NCBI RefSeq assembly: GCF_024436375.1
Contig: NZ_JAFMZM010000007.1
Span: 192,731 to 256,730 of the forward strand
Direction of reading: 5' to 3'
From: Nocardioides astragali
GTDB taxonomy: Bacteria; Actinomycetota; Actinomycetes; Propionibacteriales; Nocardioidaceae
DNA: 64,000 nucleotides
A program made the position numbers and the translations under genes. Below the pieces are notes generated by a model that searched no databases, was not told the origin of the DNA, and saw only the letters and a list, made by a program, of their open reading frames with translations. This document shows positions 43,356 through 51,552 of the stretch, one piece after another; within the stretch, counting starts at the first letter, position 1; every line of letters starts with the position of its first letter.

Positions 43356-44465
43356 GTGACTGAGCAGGCCAGAGCGATCGACGAGATGAACCCCGACGGA
43401 GTGCCGCGGAAGGTCCTGTTCGTCGCCGGTGCCGGACGCAGCGGCACCAGCACGCTGGCGGGCATCGTGTCCAGGCTCGGCATGCACGTCCCGCTGCCCG
43501 AGGTACCCCCGGACGACTCCAACCCGCGCGGCTTCAGCGAGCCGCAGTGGGTGGTCGACGTCCACGACGAGTGGCTGGCCGAGGCGCTCGTGCAGGTCAG
43601 CGACTCGCGACCCAACGCGTGGTTCGACACCGGCCGCATCTGCAGCCGCGAGCCCGCCCGGATCCGGGTCAGCGAGTGGCTCGAGCCGCACTTCGCCGAG
43701 CACCCCGAGCTGGTGGTCAAGGACCCCCGGCTGAGCTGGTTCCTCGGCCTGTGGCGCGTGGCGGCGATCCGCACCGGCGCCACCCCGGTCTTCGCGACGA
43801 TGCTGCGCCCGCCGGCGGAGGTGGTCGGCTCGAAGCAGAAGTACTACGCCAACAAGCTCGGCTCGGCCCACCTCGCCGCGAGCTGGGTCAACATGCTGCT
43901 GCACACCGAGCGCGCCACCCGCCCCGCCGAAGGTGACGGCGGCCGCGTGTTCGTCCGCTACGAGGACCTGCTGAGCGACTGGGTGAAGACGACCACCGCA
44001 CTGGGCCACGCCCTCGACCTGCAGACGATCATCCACACCCGCAGCGACCAGATCCGCGAGGTGCACCGCTTCATCGACCCCGACCTGCGCCGGGTCACCG
44101 CCACGCTCGACGACCTCGCCCTGCCCAAGCGCCTGCACGACCTCACCGGCCAGACGTGGGAGGAGCTCAACAAGCTGGCCGTCGAGGGCAGCGACACCGC
44201 CGACGCCCACGCGACGTTCGACCAGCTCCGCGCCGCCTACGTCGAGCTCTACGAGGAGGCGGAGGCGATGAGCCGCTCCACGGCCGAGCACGCCCGTCTC
44301 CAGGCCCGCCGCCGTGCGCTCGCCGAAGGTGCCCAAGGAGCGCCGCCCCGCTCGCTGACCGACCGGGTTCCCCACGACGTACGCGCTGCCATCCCGCCGT
44401 CCGTACGCCGCGGGGTGCGCAAGGCGCTCGGCCGCACGCGCGACTCGGCGGGCGACGAGCAGTGA
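43356..44465 (+). CDS. sulfotransferase family protein
   Basis: A 369-residue PAPS-type sulfotransferase. The phosphosulfate loop is KVLFVAGAGRSGTSTLAGIV near residue 22, and VVKDPRLSWFLGLW plus TMLRPPAEVVGSKQKYYANK near residues 120-155 form the 3'-phosphate and acceptor region. The C-terminal 80 residues are a charged helical extension ending in a basic tail (RRGVRKALGRTRDSAGDEQ), longer than the family core. GTG 43356 starts the conserved sequence. Its stop overlaps the next glycosyltransferase (GTGA), implying coupled synthesis and a shared surface substrate. Confidence 0.87.
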   Translation: MTEQARAIDEMNPDGVPRKVLFVAGAGRSGTSTLAGIVSRLGMHVPLPEVPPDDSNPRGFSEPQWVVDVHDEWLAEALVQVSDSRPNAWFDTGRICSREPARIRVSEWLEPHFAEHPELVVKDPRLSWFLGLWRVAAIRTGATPVFATMLRPPAEVVGSKQKYYANKLGSAHLAASWVNMLLHTERATRPAEGDGGRVFVRYEDLLSDWVKTTTALGHALDLQTIIHTRSDQIREVHRFIDPDLRRVTATLDDLALPKRLHDLTGQTWEELNKLAVEGSDTADAHATFDQLRAAYVELYEEAEAMSRSTAEHARLQARRRALAEGAQGAPPRSLTDRVPHDVRAAIPPSVRRGVRKALGRTRDSAGDEQ

Positions 44466-45412
44466 CGGTCCCGATCGGCTCGGGTCACGGGCTGACCAAC
44501 CTCGAGGGCCACACGGACTTCGACATCGTCTGGCCGTGGAACCAGCCCGGGGGACTGCGCCGCGGCGCCACCGCAGTGCTGCGGGTGAAGAACGAGGCCC
44601 CCGGCCTGCGGTTCGTGCTGCCGCCGCTGCTGCGGGCCTGCGACCACGTCCTGATGGTCGACAACGGGTCCGACGACGGCACGGGTGAGGAGGCGCTGCG
44701 CGTGGCCGCTGCGCACGGCCTGGAGGACCACTTCACGCTGAAGGAGTACCCCTTCCAGGTCGCCCGCGCCGGCGCCGAGCACCTCGCGGTCAACGAGCGC
44801 TCGGTCCACTCGCTGGCCTACTTCTACAACTGGTGCTTCTCCCACGTCCGCACCCGCTACTCGTGGAAGTGGGACGGCGACATGGTCCTCACCACCGAGG
44901 GCGAGGTGTCGATGGCCGACCTGTCCTGGCAGGTCGGCATGGCCGAGGCGGTCATCCGCTTCCCGCGCCACGGGCTCTACATCGAGTCCGACCGGCGCGC
45001 CTTCCTCGACCTCGGCCTGCGCAACATCGAGGAGTGGGGCTTCCCGATGGGCCCTGACTTCGTCTACTCCAAGGCGCCGGAGTGGGAGATCCGCACCACG
45101 CCTGACCGGATCGAGCAGTTCGCGCTGCCGCAGGGCCTGTGCGTCGAGCTCAAGTGGCTGGACGGCGACGAGTTCGCCCACTGGACCAACCCGGAGTCGT
45201 TCGCGACCTCGATCCGCAACCGCCGCAAGCGCCGCGAGTGGCTGGTCTGGAACGCCCTGCACTCGGGCGAGGTGCCCGAGGGCGTCGTCGAGATCCTCGC
45301 CCCCGACGGCGTCCACGTCGTCGACCACGTCACCCACGCCTGGCTGCCGCGTGCCCCGCGCCCGTTCGTGGTCGACGACCCCGACCACGCCAAGCTGCAC
45401 CTGCGCGCCTGA
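44462..45412 (+). CDS. glycosyltransferase family 2-like protein
   Basis: A 316-residue GT2-like protein. Key segments are TAVLRVKNEAPGLRFVLPPL near residue 40, MVDNGSDDGTGEEALRVAAA near 65 and the DxD in SWKWDGDMVLTT near 140. The KNEA...DNGSDDGT pattern is typical of beta-glycosyltransferases that act on lipids or polysaccharides. GTG 44462 overlaps the sulfotransferase stop. A large imperfect hairpin begins 14 bp after the stop. Acceptor and donor are not predictable from the sequence. Confidence 0.85.
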   Translation: MTVPIGSGHGLTNLEGHTDFDIVWPWNQPGGLRRGATAVLRVKNEAPGLRFVLPPLLRACDHVLMVDNGSDDGTGEEALRVAAAHGLEDHFTLKEYPFQVARAGAEHLAVNERSVHSLAYFYNWCFSHVRTRYSWKWDGDMVLTTEGEVSMADLSWQVGMAEAVIRFPRHGLYIESDRRAFLDLGLRNIEEWGFPMGPDFVYSKAPEWEIRTTPDRIEQFALPQGLCVELKWLDGDEFAHWTNPESFATSIRNRRKRREWLVWNALHSGEVPEGVVEILAPDGVHVVDHVTHAWLPRAPRPFVVDDPDHAKLHLRA

Positions 45413-45426
45413 CTCATGCCCCCGGC

Positions 45427-45492
45427 GGATATCTAGGGACCTTTTGGTAGGCCCGGAGCGCGTTCTTACGACCAGAACCTCCCTAGATACCC
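45427..45492. repeat. long imperfect hairpin with GATATCTAGGG arms
   Basis: Two 22-nt arms (45427-45448 and 45471-45492) are complementary at 18 positions, with GGATATCTAGGGA at one end and TCCCTAGATACC at the other, around a 22-nt loop. The middle mismatch is CC opposite CC. It sits after the glycosyltransferase gene with no T tract. GGATATC, GGGAC and GTAGGC recall the arms at 18261 and 19373, but identity of the family is uncertain. Confidence 0.7.
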
Positions 45493-45611
45493 ACGGGTGG
45501 CGTGGCGCGCGTCACGCTCCCGATCCGTTCCACCACGGAATCCGCGGGCGTAGGGTCGAGGTTGATCGCAGTAGATCGGTACCCGCGAGGGACTGAAACG
45601 AAGAGGTCGAC

Positions 45612-46520
45612 ATGACGAAGCTCAAGATCGGCGTGGTCGGTGCCGGCCGCGTCGGCGCCGTGCTGGCCGCGGGCCTCCGCGCCGCCGGGCACGAGATCGT
45701 GGCCGCCGCCGGCGAGTCCGACGCCTCTCGTGGACGCATCGCGGCGCTGCTTCCCGGCGTCCCGGTCGCCAAGCCCACCGACGTCGCCCGCGCGTGCGAC
45801 CTCCTGCTGCTGACGGTCCCCGACGACATGCTGTCCAACGTCGTCACCATGCTCAGTGCGAGCGGCGCGATCCGCGAGGGCCAGGTCGTCGTGCACACGA
45901 GCGGCCGCCACGGGCTCGCCGTGCTCGAGCCCGCCCGTGAGGTCGGCGCCCTGACACTCGCCATGCACCCCGCCATGACGTTCACCGGCACGGCGGTCGA
46001 CCTGCCGCGCCTGGCCGGCTGCGTCTTCGGCGTGACGGCCGCCGAGGCCGACCGCACGCTGATCGAGGGCCTCGTCGACGACCTCGGCGGACGTGCCATG
46101 TGGGTCCCCGAGGACCGCCGTACGCTCTACCACGCCGGCCTCGCGCACGGCGCCAACCACCTCGTCACCCTCGTCGCCGAGGCCATGGAGATCCTCTCCG
46201 CAGCCGGAGCCGAGGACCCCGCCGCCACGCTGCGCCCGCTGCTGACCGCCGCCCTCGACAACGCGCTCGAGCAGGGCGGCGACGCTGCCCTGACAGGTCC
46301 GATCGTGCGCGGGGACGTCGAGACCGTGCGGGCCCACGTCGCCGGCCTGGTCGCCGACGCGCCGCAGACGTTGGCGTCGTACGTCACCATGGCGCGCGCC
46401 ACCCTCGACCGGGCCGTCACCGACGGCCGGCTCCTGCCGATCCGTGCCCGCAGGATGCTGCAGGTGCTCGACGCAGCAGAGGCATCGGCCGCGGCTCCGC
46501 TCGGCCAGCAGGCGCGATGA
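45612..46520 (+). CDS. Rossmann-fold DUF2520 protein
   Basis: A 302-residue NAD(P)-binding protein. The dinucleotide loop is KIGVVGAGRVGAVLAAGLRA near residue 5, and VHTSGRHGLAVLEPARE and ALTLAMHPAMTFTG near 105-125 resemble the F420-dependent and ketopantoate-reductase-like dehydrogenases. The C-terminal half is the helical DUF2520 (LAHGANHLVTLVAEAMEILS). Its steady position before panC in actinobacteria raises a ketopantoate reductase role, since no panE is nearby; this is not established. It has no recognised ribosome site other than GAAGAGGTCGAC before ATG 45612. Confidence 0.85.
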   Translation: MTKLKIGVVGAGRVGAVLAAGLRAAGHEIVAAAGESDASRGRIAALLPGVPVAKPTDVARACDLLLLTVPDDMLSNVVTMLSASGAIREGQVVVHTSGRHGLAVLEPAREVGALTLAMHPAMTFTGTAVDLPRLAGCVFGVTAAEADRTLIEGLVDDLGGRAMWVPEDRRTLYHAGLAHGANHLVTLVAEAMEILSAAGAEDPAATLRPLLTAALDNALEQGGDAALTGPIVRGDVETVRAHVAGLVADAPQTLASYVTMARATLDRAVTDGRLLPIRARRMLQVLDAAEASAAAPLGQQAR

Positions 46521-46524
46521 ACCA

Positions 46525-46586
46525 CCCCACGAAGTTCTCGTTCTCCTCCGCTGCGCTCCTCCGCCCGACGACTTCGCGGGGACCCC
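46525..46586. repeat. palindromic repeat family I, copy B
   Basis: Arms CCCCACGAAGTTCTCG (46525-46540) and CGACGACTTCGCGGGG (46566-46581) enclose a 25-nt loop containing TCCTCCGCTGCGCTCC. The element fills nearly the whole 67-bp gap between the DUF2520 stop (46520) and the panC ATG (46588). Stem positions 9, 12, 15 and 16 differ from copies A and C with matching changes in the opposite arm. Confidence 0.85.
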
Positions 46587-46587
46587 G

Positions 46588-47565
46588 ATGACCTCGAGCC
46601 CCGTCCTCGCGAGCACCCGCGAGGAGCTGGCCGACCTGCTGGCGCACGCGCGCCGGTCGGGTAGGCGCGTCGAGACCGGCGCAGGGCGCCCTCCTGAGGA
46701 CGAGCGCGTCTGCCTCGTGCCGACCATGGGCGCCCTCCACGAGGGTCACGCCAGCCTGATCCGCACCGCCCGCGAAGCCACGGCCGGCCCCGTGGTGGTG
46801 AGCATCTTCGTCAACCCGATGCAGTTCGCCCCGACCGAGGACCTCGACCGCTACCCCCGGACGCTCGACGCCGACCTCGAGGTCTGTGCCGCGGAGGGGG
46901 CCGACGTGGTCTTCGCGCCGAGCGTCGAGGAGATGTACCCCGGCGGCTTCAGCCACGACTCCGTCCGCGACGGCGTCACGGTCGCACCCGGCGCCCTGGG
47001 CGAGATCCTCGACGGTGCCTCACGTCCGGGGCACTTCGACGGGGTGCTGACCGTGGTCGCCAAGCTGTTCGGGCTGGTCCGTCCGGACCTCGCGGTCTTC
47101 GGCGAGAAGGACTACCAGCAGCTCACCCTCATCCGCCGGATGGTGCGCGACCTCTGCATGGGAATCGAGATCGTCGGCGCCGAGACCGTGCGCGAGCCTG
47201 ACGGCCTGGCGATGTCGAGCCGCAACCGCTACCTCGATGCCACCGAGCGCCGGACCGCGGTCGCGCTCAGCCGGGCGCTGCGGGTGGCACAGGAGCGTGC
47301 TCCGTACGGCGTACCTGCCGCACGCTGGGCCGCGATGTCGATCCTCAACGTCGAGCCGGGCCTCGAGCTCGACTACCTCGCCCTCACCTCGACCGACCTT
47401 GGCGAGGCCCCGGAGACCGGCGAGGGCCGGATCCTCGTGGCCGCGCGGGTCGGCACCACGCGCCTGATCGACAACATGCCGATCGCCTTCGACCGGCTGA
47501 CGCCGGACCTCATGACGGCGGGGACCGCCCCTGCGGCCTCGACCTACGAAGAAAGGGACAGCTGA
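46588..47565 (+). CDS. panC: pantoate-beta-alanine ligase (pantothenate synthetase)
   Basis: A 325-residue PanC that condenses pantoate and beta-alanine with ATP to give pantothenate. The HIGH-type motif is [20 protein letters not shown] near residue 45, then [20 protein letters not shown], the [15 protein letters not shown] region near 180 and the KMSKS-like [17 protein letters not shown] 46588 comes directly after repeat copy B, which provides GGGGACCCCG as the upstream sequence. Its stop overlaps the panD ATG. Confidence 0.96.
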   Translation: MTSSPVLASTREELADLLAHARRSGRRVETGAGRPPEDERVCLVPTMGALHEGHASLIRTAREATAGPVVVSIFVNPMQFAPTEDLDRYPRTLDADLEVCAAEGADVVFAPSVEEMYPGGFSHDSVRDGVTVAPGALGEILDGASRPGHFDGVLTVVAKLFGLVRPDLAVFGEKDYQQLTLIRRMVRDLCMGIEIVGAETVREPDGLAMSSRNRYLDATERRTAVALSRALRVAQERAPYGVPAARWAAMSILNVEPGLELDYLALTSTDLGEAPETGEGRILVAARVGTTRLIDNMPIAFDRLTPDLMTAGTAPAASTYEERDS

Positions 47566-47981
47566 TGCTGCGCACGATGATGAAGTCCAAGATCCACCGG
47601 GCCACCGTGACCCAGGCCGACCTCCACTACGTCGGCTCGGTGACGGTCGACGAGGACCTGCTCGACGCCGCCGACCTGCTGGCCGGCGAGCTCGTCCACA
47701 TCGTCGACGTCACCAACGGTGCCCGCCTCGAGACCTACACGATCGCCGGCGAGCGCGGCTCCGGCGTGATCGGCATCAACGGTGCCGCCGCCCGGCTGGT
47801 GCACCCCGGCGACGTGGTGATCCTCATCGGTTACGCCCAGATGGAGACCGCGGAGGCCAAGGAGCTCAAGCCGCACGTGGTCTTCGTCGACGCCGACAAC
47901 AAGGTGATGGCCACCGGCTTCGACCCCGCCGAGACGTTCGGTGACAAGGCGCTGACCCGCGGCGACTTCCTCGCTCGCTAG
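47565..47981 (+). CDS. panD: aspartate 1-decarboxylase (pyruvoyl enzyme)
   Basis: A 138-residue PanD precursor that makes beta-alanine from aspartate. Self-cleavage at Gly-Ser in [17 protein letters not shown] (Gly24-Ser25) creates the pyruvoyl group. [20 protein letters not shown] and [20 protein letters not shown] carry the other active-site residues (Arg, Tyr, Asn). ATG 47565 overlaps the panC stop (TGATG). Length is typical for actinobacteria. Confidence 0.97.
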   Translation: MLRTMMKSKIHRATVTQADLHYVGSVTVDEDLLDAADLLAGELVHIVDVTNGARLETYTIAGERGSGVIGINGAAARLVHPGDVVILIGYAQMETAEAKELKPHVVFVDADNKVMATGFDPAETFGDKALTRGDFLAR

Positions 47982-47990
47982 CCTGCACGG

Positions 47991-49742
47991 ATGACAGACC
48001 ACCGGCCGGTCCCGGGCCGCCTGCGCGCGCCCCCACCCGGGTGGACCACCCGAGCCGACGTGGTCGTGGTGGGTTCCGGCATCGCCGGGCTGACCGCGGC
48101 CCTCCGGATCCACGCTGCCGCCCCGTCCCTCCACCTTCTGGTGGTCACCAAGGACGTGCTCGCGGCCGGCTCCACCCAGTGGGCCCAGGGCGGCATCGCC
48201 GCTGCACTCGGGCCCGAGGACACCCCCGAGCAGCACGAGCGCGACACCCTCGTCGCAGGTGCCGGGGTGTGCGACGTCGACGCGGTCCGGGGCCTGGTGA
48301 CCGAGGGCGCCGAGGCGGTGCGGGAGCTGATCGCGCTCGGCACCCAGTTCGACCACCACCCCGACGGCGAGCTCTCGCTGACCCGCGAGGGCGGCCACCT
48401 GCGCGACCGCATCGCCCACGCCGGCGGCGACGCGACCGGCGCGGAGATCCAGCGGGCCCTCATCGCCGCCGTTGATCGCGCACCGGAGATCGAGGTCGTC
48501 CAGCACGCCCTGGCCGTCGACCTGCTCCTCGGCGACGACGGCGGGGTCGCGGGCCTGACGCTCCACGTCCTCGGCGAGGGGCAGCACGACGGTGTCGGAG
48601 CCGTGCACTGCCGTGCCGTGGTGCTCGCCTCCGGTGGCCTCGGTCAGGTGTTCAGCCAGTCCACCAACCCGAGCGTCTCGACCGGCGACGGCATGGCGGT
48701 CGCGCTGCGCGCCGGCGCGCGGCTCCGCGACCTCGAGTTCGTCCAGTTCCACCCCACCGTGATGTGGCTCGGACCCGAGTCCCAGGGCCAGCAGCCGCTC
48801 ATCTCGGAGGCGGTGCGCGGCGAAGGCGCGTTCCTCGTCGACTTCGAGGGCAACCGCTTCATGCAGGGCCAGCACGAGCTCGCCGACCTGGCACCGCGCG
48901 ACGTGGTCGCCAAGGCCATCACCCGCCGGATGCTCGAGACCGGGCACCCGCACATGTGGCTCGACGCCCGGCACCTGGGGCTGGACGCGAGCGGAGCGAG
49001 CCCCCTCGATGATCGAGGAGGTCGCGAAGCGACCGTCACGAGATTCTGGGAGCGTCGCTTCCCGACCATCCTCAAGGTCTGCCGCGAGCACGGCGTCGAC
49101 CCGGTCACCGAGCTGATCCCGGTCGCGCCCGCCCAGCACTACGCCTCGGGTGGGGTCGCCACCGACCTGTGGGGACGTACGTCCGTGCCGGGGCTGTACG
49201 CGACCGGTGAGGTCGCCTGCTCCGGCGTCCACGGCGCCAACCGGCTGGCGTCCAACTCCCTGCTGGAGGGCCTGGTCTTCTCGCGGCGGATCGCCGACGT
49301 GCTGCCGGGCGAGCTCCGGGAGTGGGGCGAGCCAGCCGCCGACGAGCGTCCGGAGGGGCTCGTCTCGGGCGAGCGCCGCCGGTCCATGCAGGACGTGATG
49401 ACGAGCCGGGTGGGCGTGCTCCGCCACGCGGAGGGGTTGGCGGAGGCGCTCGACTTCCTGGGCTCGCTGGAGCCGGGTGACGCGGAGGTCGGTCCCGCCG
49501 CCTGGGAGACCACCAACCTGCTCGCGATCAGCACCGCGCTCGCCGAGGCCGCCGCGCTCCGCACGGAGACCCGCGGGTCCCACTGGCGCGAGGACCACCC
49601 CGAGCGCGACGACACCAAGGCCGGCCACATCGACTCGTGGCTCGACGACGGAACCGTCCGGGTCGAGTGGACCTTCTCTCCCTCGACCGATCCCTCCACC
49701 GATCCCTCGACCGATCCCAGCGCCAGTGAGGTCCTGACATGA
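47991..49742 (+). CDS. nadB: L-aspartate oxidase with in-frame repeat insertion
   Basis: A 583-residue FAD enzyme that oxidises aspartate to iminoaspartate, the first step of de novo NAD synthesis. FAD binding is VVVVGSGIAGLTAALRIHAA near residue 23 and ASGGLGQVF; the catalytic region includes GVHGANRLASNSLLEGLVFS near 410. Between DARHLG and FWERRFPTI about 20 residues (LDASGASPLDDRGGREATV) are encoded by a REP-type hairpin repeat and absent, as far as I can judge, from ordinary NadB. The C-terminus ends in STDPSTDPSTDP from a 12-bp tandem repeat. No nadA lies in the window. Confidence 0.95.
   Translation: MTDHRPVPGRLRAPPPGWTTRADVVVVGSGIAGLTAALRIHAAAPSLHLLVVTKDVLAAGSTQWAQGGIAAALGPEDTPEQHERDTLVAGAGVCDVDAVRGLVTEGAEAVRELIALGTQFDHHPDGELSLTREGGHLRDRIAHAGGDATGAEIQRALIAAVDRAPEIEVVQHALAVDLLLGDDGGVAGLTLHVLGEGQHDGVGAVHCRAVVLASGGLGQVFSQSTNPSVSTGDGMAVALRAGARLRDLEFVQFHPTVMWLGPESQGQQPLISEAVRGEGAFLVDFEGNRFMQGQHELADLAPRDVVAKAITRRMLETGHPHMWLDARHLGLDASGASPLDDRGGREATVTRFWERRFPTILKVCREHGVDPVTELIPVAPAQHYASGGVATDLWGRTSVPGLYATGEVACSGVHGANRLASNSLLEGLVFSRRIADVLPGELREWGEPAADERPEGLVSGERRRSMQDVMTSRVGVLRHAEGLAEALDFLGSLEPGDAEVGPAAWETTNLLAISTALAEAAALRTETRGSHWREDHPERDDTKAGHIDSWLDDGTVRVEWTFSPSTDPSTDPSTDPSASEVLT
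49004..49042. repeat. REP-type hairpin repeat (family II) inside nadB
   Basis: Two perfect hairpins follow one another: CCTCGAT-G-ATCGAGG (49004-49018) and GGTCGC-GAA-GCGACC (49020-49034), then GTCACGAGAT. The second hairpin and its flanks match the copy at 14487-14520 with a paired stem change (GGTCGC/GCGACC against GGGCGC/GCGCCC). The insertion keeps the nadB frame open. Confidence 0.75.
49683..49718 (+). repeat. 12-bp tandem repeat at the nadB 3' end
   Basis: Three units, TCGACCGATCCC, TCCACCGATCCC and TCGACCGATCCC, encode the Ser-Thr-Asp-Pro tail of NadB. The tail is beyond the enzyme fold and probably neutral. Confidence 0.85.
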
Positions 49743-50698
49743 CCAGCCTCGACGACGTACCAGTCGAGCTCCGAGACGAGCTGACCGCGGCCGGTCTCGA
49801 CCTCGACCACCTGTGGGACACGATCCGCCGCGCCGCCGAGGAGGACCTGCCGGACAGGTCCGGGATCGACCCGACCAGCTGGGCCACCATCCCCGAGGAC
49901 GCGACGGGCGAGGCCGTGTTCGCCGCCCGGGAGCCCGGTGTGGTCGCCGGCCTGGGTGTCGCGGCCGTCGTCTTCTACATGGTCGGGACCCAGGTGACCG
50001 ATCGGCTACCCGACGGCACCCACGTGGCCGAGGGCGACGTCGTGATGCGGGTCTCCGGCCACACCCGTCAGCTCCTGGTGGCCGAGCGCACCGCCCTCAA
50101 CCTGGCCTGCCACCTGTCCGGCATCGCCACCGCGACCGCGCGGTGGGTCGAGGCGCTGGACGGTTCGCCGACACGAGTGCTCGACACCCGCAAGACCCTG
50201 CCCGGCCTCCGCGCCCTCCAGAAGTACGCCGTCCGGTGCGGCGGAGGCGTCAACCACCGCACCAGCCTCCAGGACATGGCGATGGTGAAGGACAACCACG
50301 TCATCGCCGCCGGGGGAGTGCTCCCCGCCCTCGACGCCATCCGGAGCCGGTTCCCGGGGTTGCCGGTCGAGGTCGAGGTGACGAGCCTCGACCAGCTCGA
50401 CGCGCTCCTGGCGCTGCCCGAGCCCCCGGAGCGGATCCTGCTCGACAACATGACCGACGAGCTGATGACCGAGGCCGTACGTCGTACGGCGGGGCGGGTG
50501 CCGCTGGAGGCCAGCGGCGGGATCACCCTCGAGCGAGCCGCCCGGATCGGGGCGACCGGCGTCGACTTCGTGTCCGTCGGGGCGCTGACCCACTCGGTGG
50601 TCGTCTTCGACATCGGCATGGACTTGGCCACCCCACGACGTTCTTCTCCTCCGCTTAGCTCCCCCGAACAACGCCGCGGGGACCCCGGACTCCGATGA
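49739..50698 (+). CDS. nadC: nicotinate-nucleotide pyrophosphorylase (quinolinate PRTase), repeat-extended
   Basis: A 319-residue NadC that converts quinolinate and PRPP to nicotinate mononucleotide. Conserved segments are LLVAERTALNLACHLSGIAT near residue 115, TRKTLPGLRALQKYAVRCGG near 150 with HRTSLQDMAMVKDNH, VEVEVTSLDQLDALL and ASGGITLERAARIGATGVDF near 260. The enzyme proper should end at VVFDIGMDLA; the last 20 residues (TPRRSSPPLSSPEQRRGDPG) are translated from repeat copy C, which seems to have displaced the stop codon. ATG 49739 overlaps the nadB stop. Confidence 0.95.
   Translation: MTSLDDVPVELRDELTAAGLDLDHLWDTIRRAAEEDLPDRSGIDPTSWATIPEDATGEAVFAAREPGVVAGLGVAAVVFYMVGTQVTDRLPDGTHVAEGDVVMRVSGHTRQLLVAERTALNLACHLSGIATATARWVEALDGSPTRVLDTRKTLPGLRALQKYAVRCGGGVNHRTSLQDMAMVKDNHVIAAGGVLPALDAIRSRFPGLPVEVEVTSLDQLDALLALPEPPERILLDNMTDELMTEAVRRTAGRVPLEASGGITLERAARIGATGVDFVSVGALTHSVVVFDIGMDLATPRRSSPPLSSPEQRRGDPGLR
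50631..50686. repeat. palindromic repeat family I, copy C, read through by nadC
   Basis: Arms CCCCACGACGTTCTTC (50631-50646) and GAACAACGCCGCGGGG (50666-50681) enclose the 19-nt loop TCCTCCGCTTAGCTCCCCC. The stem pairs at position 15 as T-A, where copy A has G-C and copy B C-G. The nadC frame runs through the element to TGA at 50696-50698. Confidence 0.85.
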
Positions 50699-50708
50699 AG
50701 GTGCAGTG

Positions 50709-51479
50709 ATGACGCTCCTGGCCGCCGACATCGGCAACAGCCACACCTTCCTCGGCCTGCTCGACGGCGAGGAGGTCACCGCCCACTGGCGGGTCAACAC
50801 CGACGAGCGCCGCACCGCCGACGAGTGGTCGGTGCTGCTCCGCGGCCTGCTCGACGACCGCGTCGACGACGTGGACGGCATCGCGGTGTGCGCCACCGTC
50901 CCCGCAGTCCTCCACGAGTGGCGCGAGATGCTCGAGCGCCACTTCGGTGACGTGCCTGCCATCGTGGTCGAGCCGGGCGTCCGCACCGGGATCTCGGTGC
51001 TGATGGACAACCCGCGCGAGGTCGGCTCGGACCGGATCGTCAACTCCCTGGCCGCCGCGACCCTGCACGGCGGCCCTGCGATCGTGGTGGACTTCGGCAC
51101 CGCCACCACCTTCGACGTGGTCAATGCCTTGGGCCAGTACGTCGGCGGCGCGATCTCGCCCGGCATCGAGATCTCCCTCGAGGCGCTCGGGCGGCGCGGT
51201 GCCCAGCTGCGCAAGGTCGAGCTCGTCCGCCCGAGGTCGGTGATCGCCAAGAACACCGTCGAGGCCCTGCAGAGCGGAATGTTGTTCGGCGTCGCCGCCC
51301 AGGTCGAAGGCCTGGTCGCCCGGATGATCGCGGAGCTGGGAGTGCCGGAAGAGGACGTCACCGTCATTTCCACCGGCCATCTGGCGCCGCTGCTGGTGGA
51401 CGACTGCGGGTGTTTCACCGTGCATTCTCCGTGGTTGACACTTCAAGGTTTGCGACTCGTCTTCGAACGCAATTCCTGA
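50709..51479 (+). CDS. coaX: type III pantothenate kinase
   Basis: A 256-residue CoaX that phosphorylates pantothenate, the first committed step of coenzyme A synthesis. The ATP site is LLAADIGNSHTFLGLLDGEE at the N-terminus, and the pantothenate site is RTGISVLMDNPREVGSDRIV near residue 95, with IVVDFGTATTFDVVNALGQY near 120 and GAISPGIEISLEAL. ATG 50709 is preceded by AAGGTGCAG; an overlapping GTG at 50706 adds one residue. It lies ten bases after the extended nadC, so pantothenate made by PanC/PanD is used by the same operon. Confidence 0.95.
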   Translation: MTLLAADIGNSHTFLGLLDGEEVTAHWRVNTDERRTADEWSVLLRGLLDDRVDDVDGIAVCATVPAVLHEWREMLERHFGDVPAIVVEPGVRTGISVLMDNPREVGSDRIVNSLAAATLHGGPAIVVDFGTATTFDVVNALGQYVGGAISPGIEISLEALGRRGAQLRKVELVRPRSVIAKNTVEALQSGMLFGVAAQVEGLVARMIAELGVPEEDVTVISTGHLAPLLVDDCGCFTVHSPWLTLQGLRLVFERNS

Positions 51480-51552
51480 CGTTTGTGAAGAGCGGTTGAA
51501 TTCCTGCAAGAATGCGGTTACCCCCGAATCGCATCAAGCAAAGGAATTCGTC

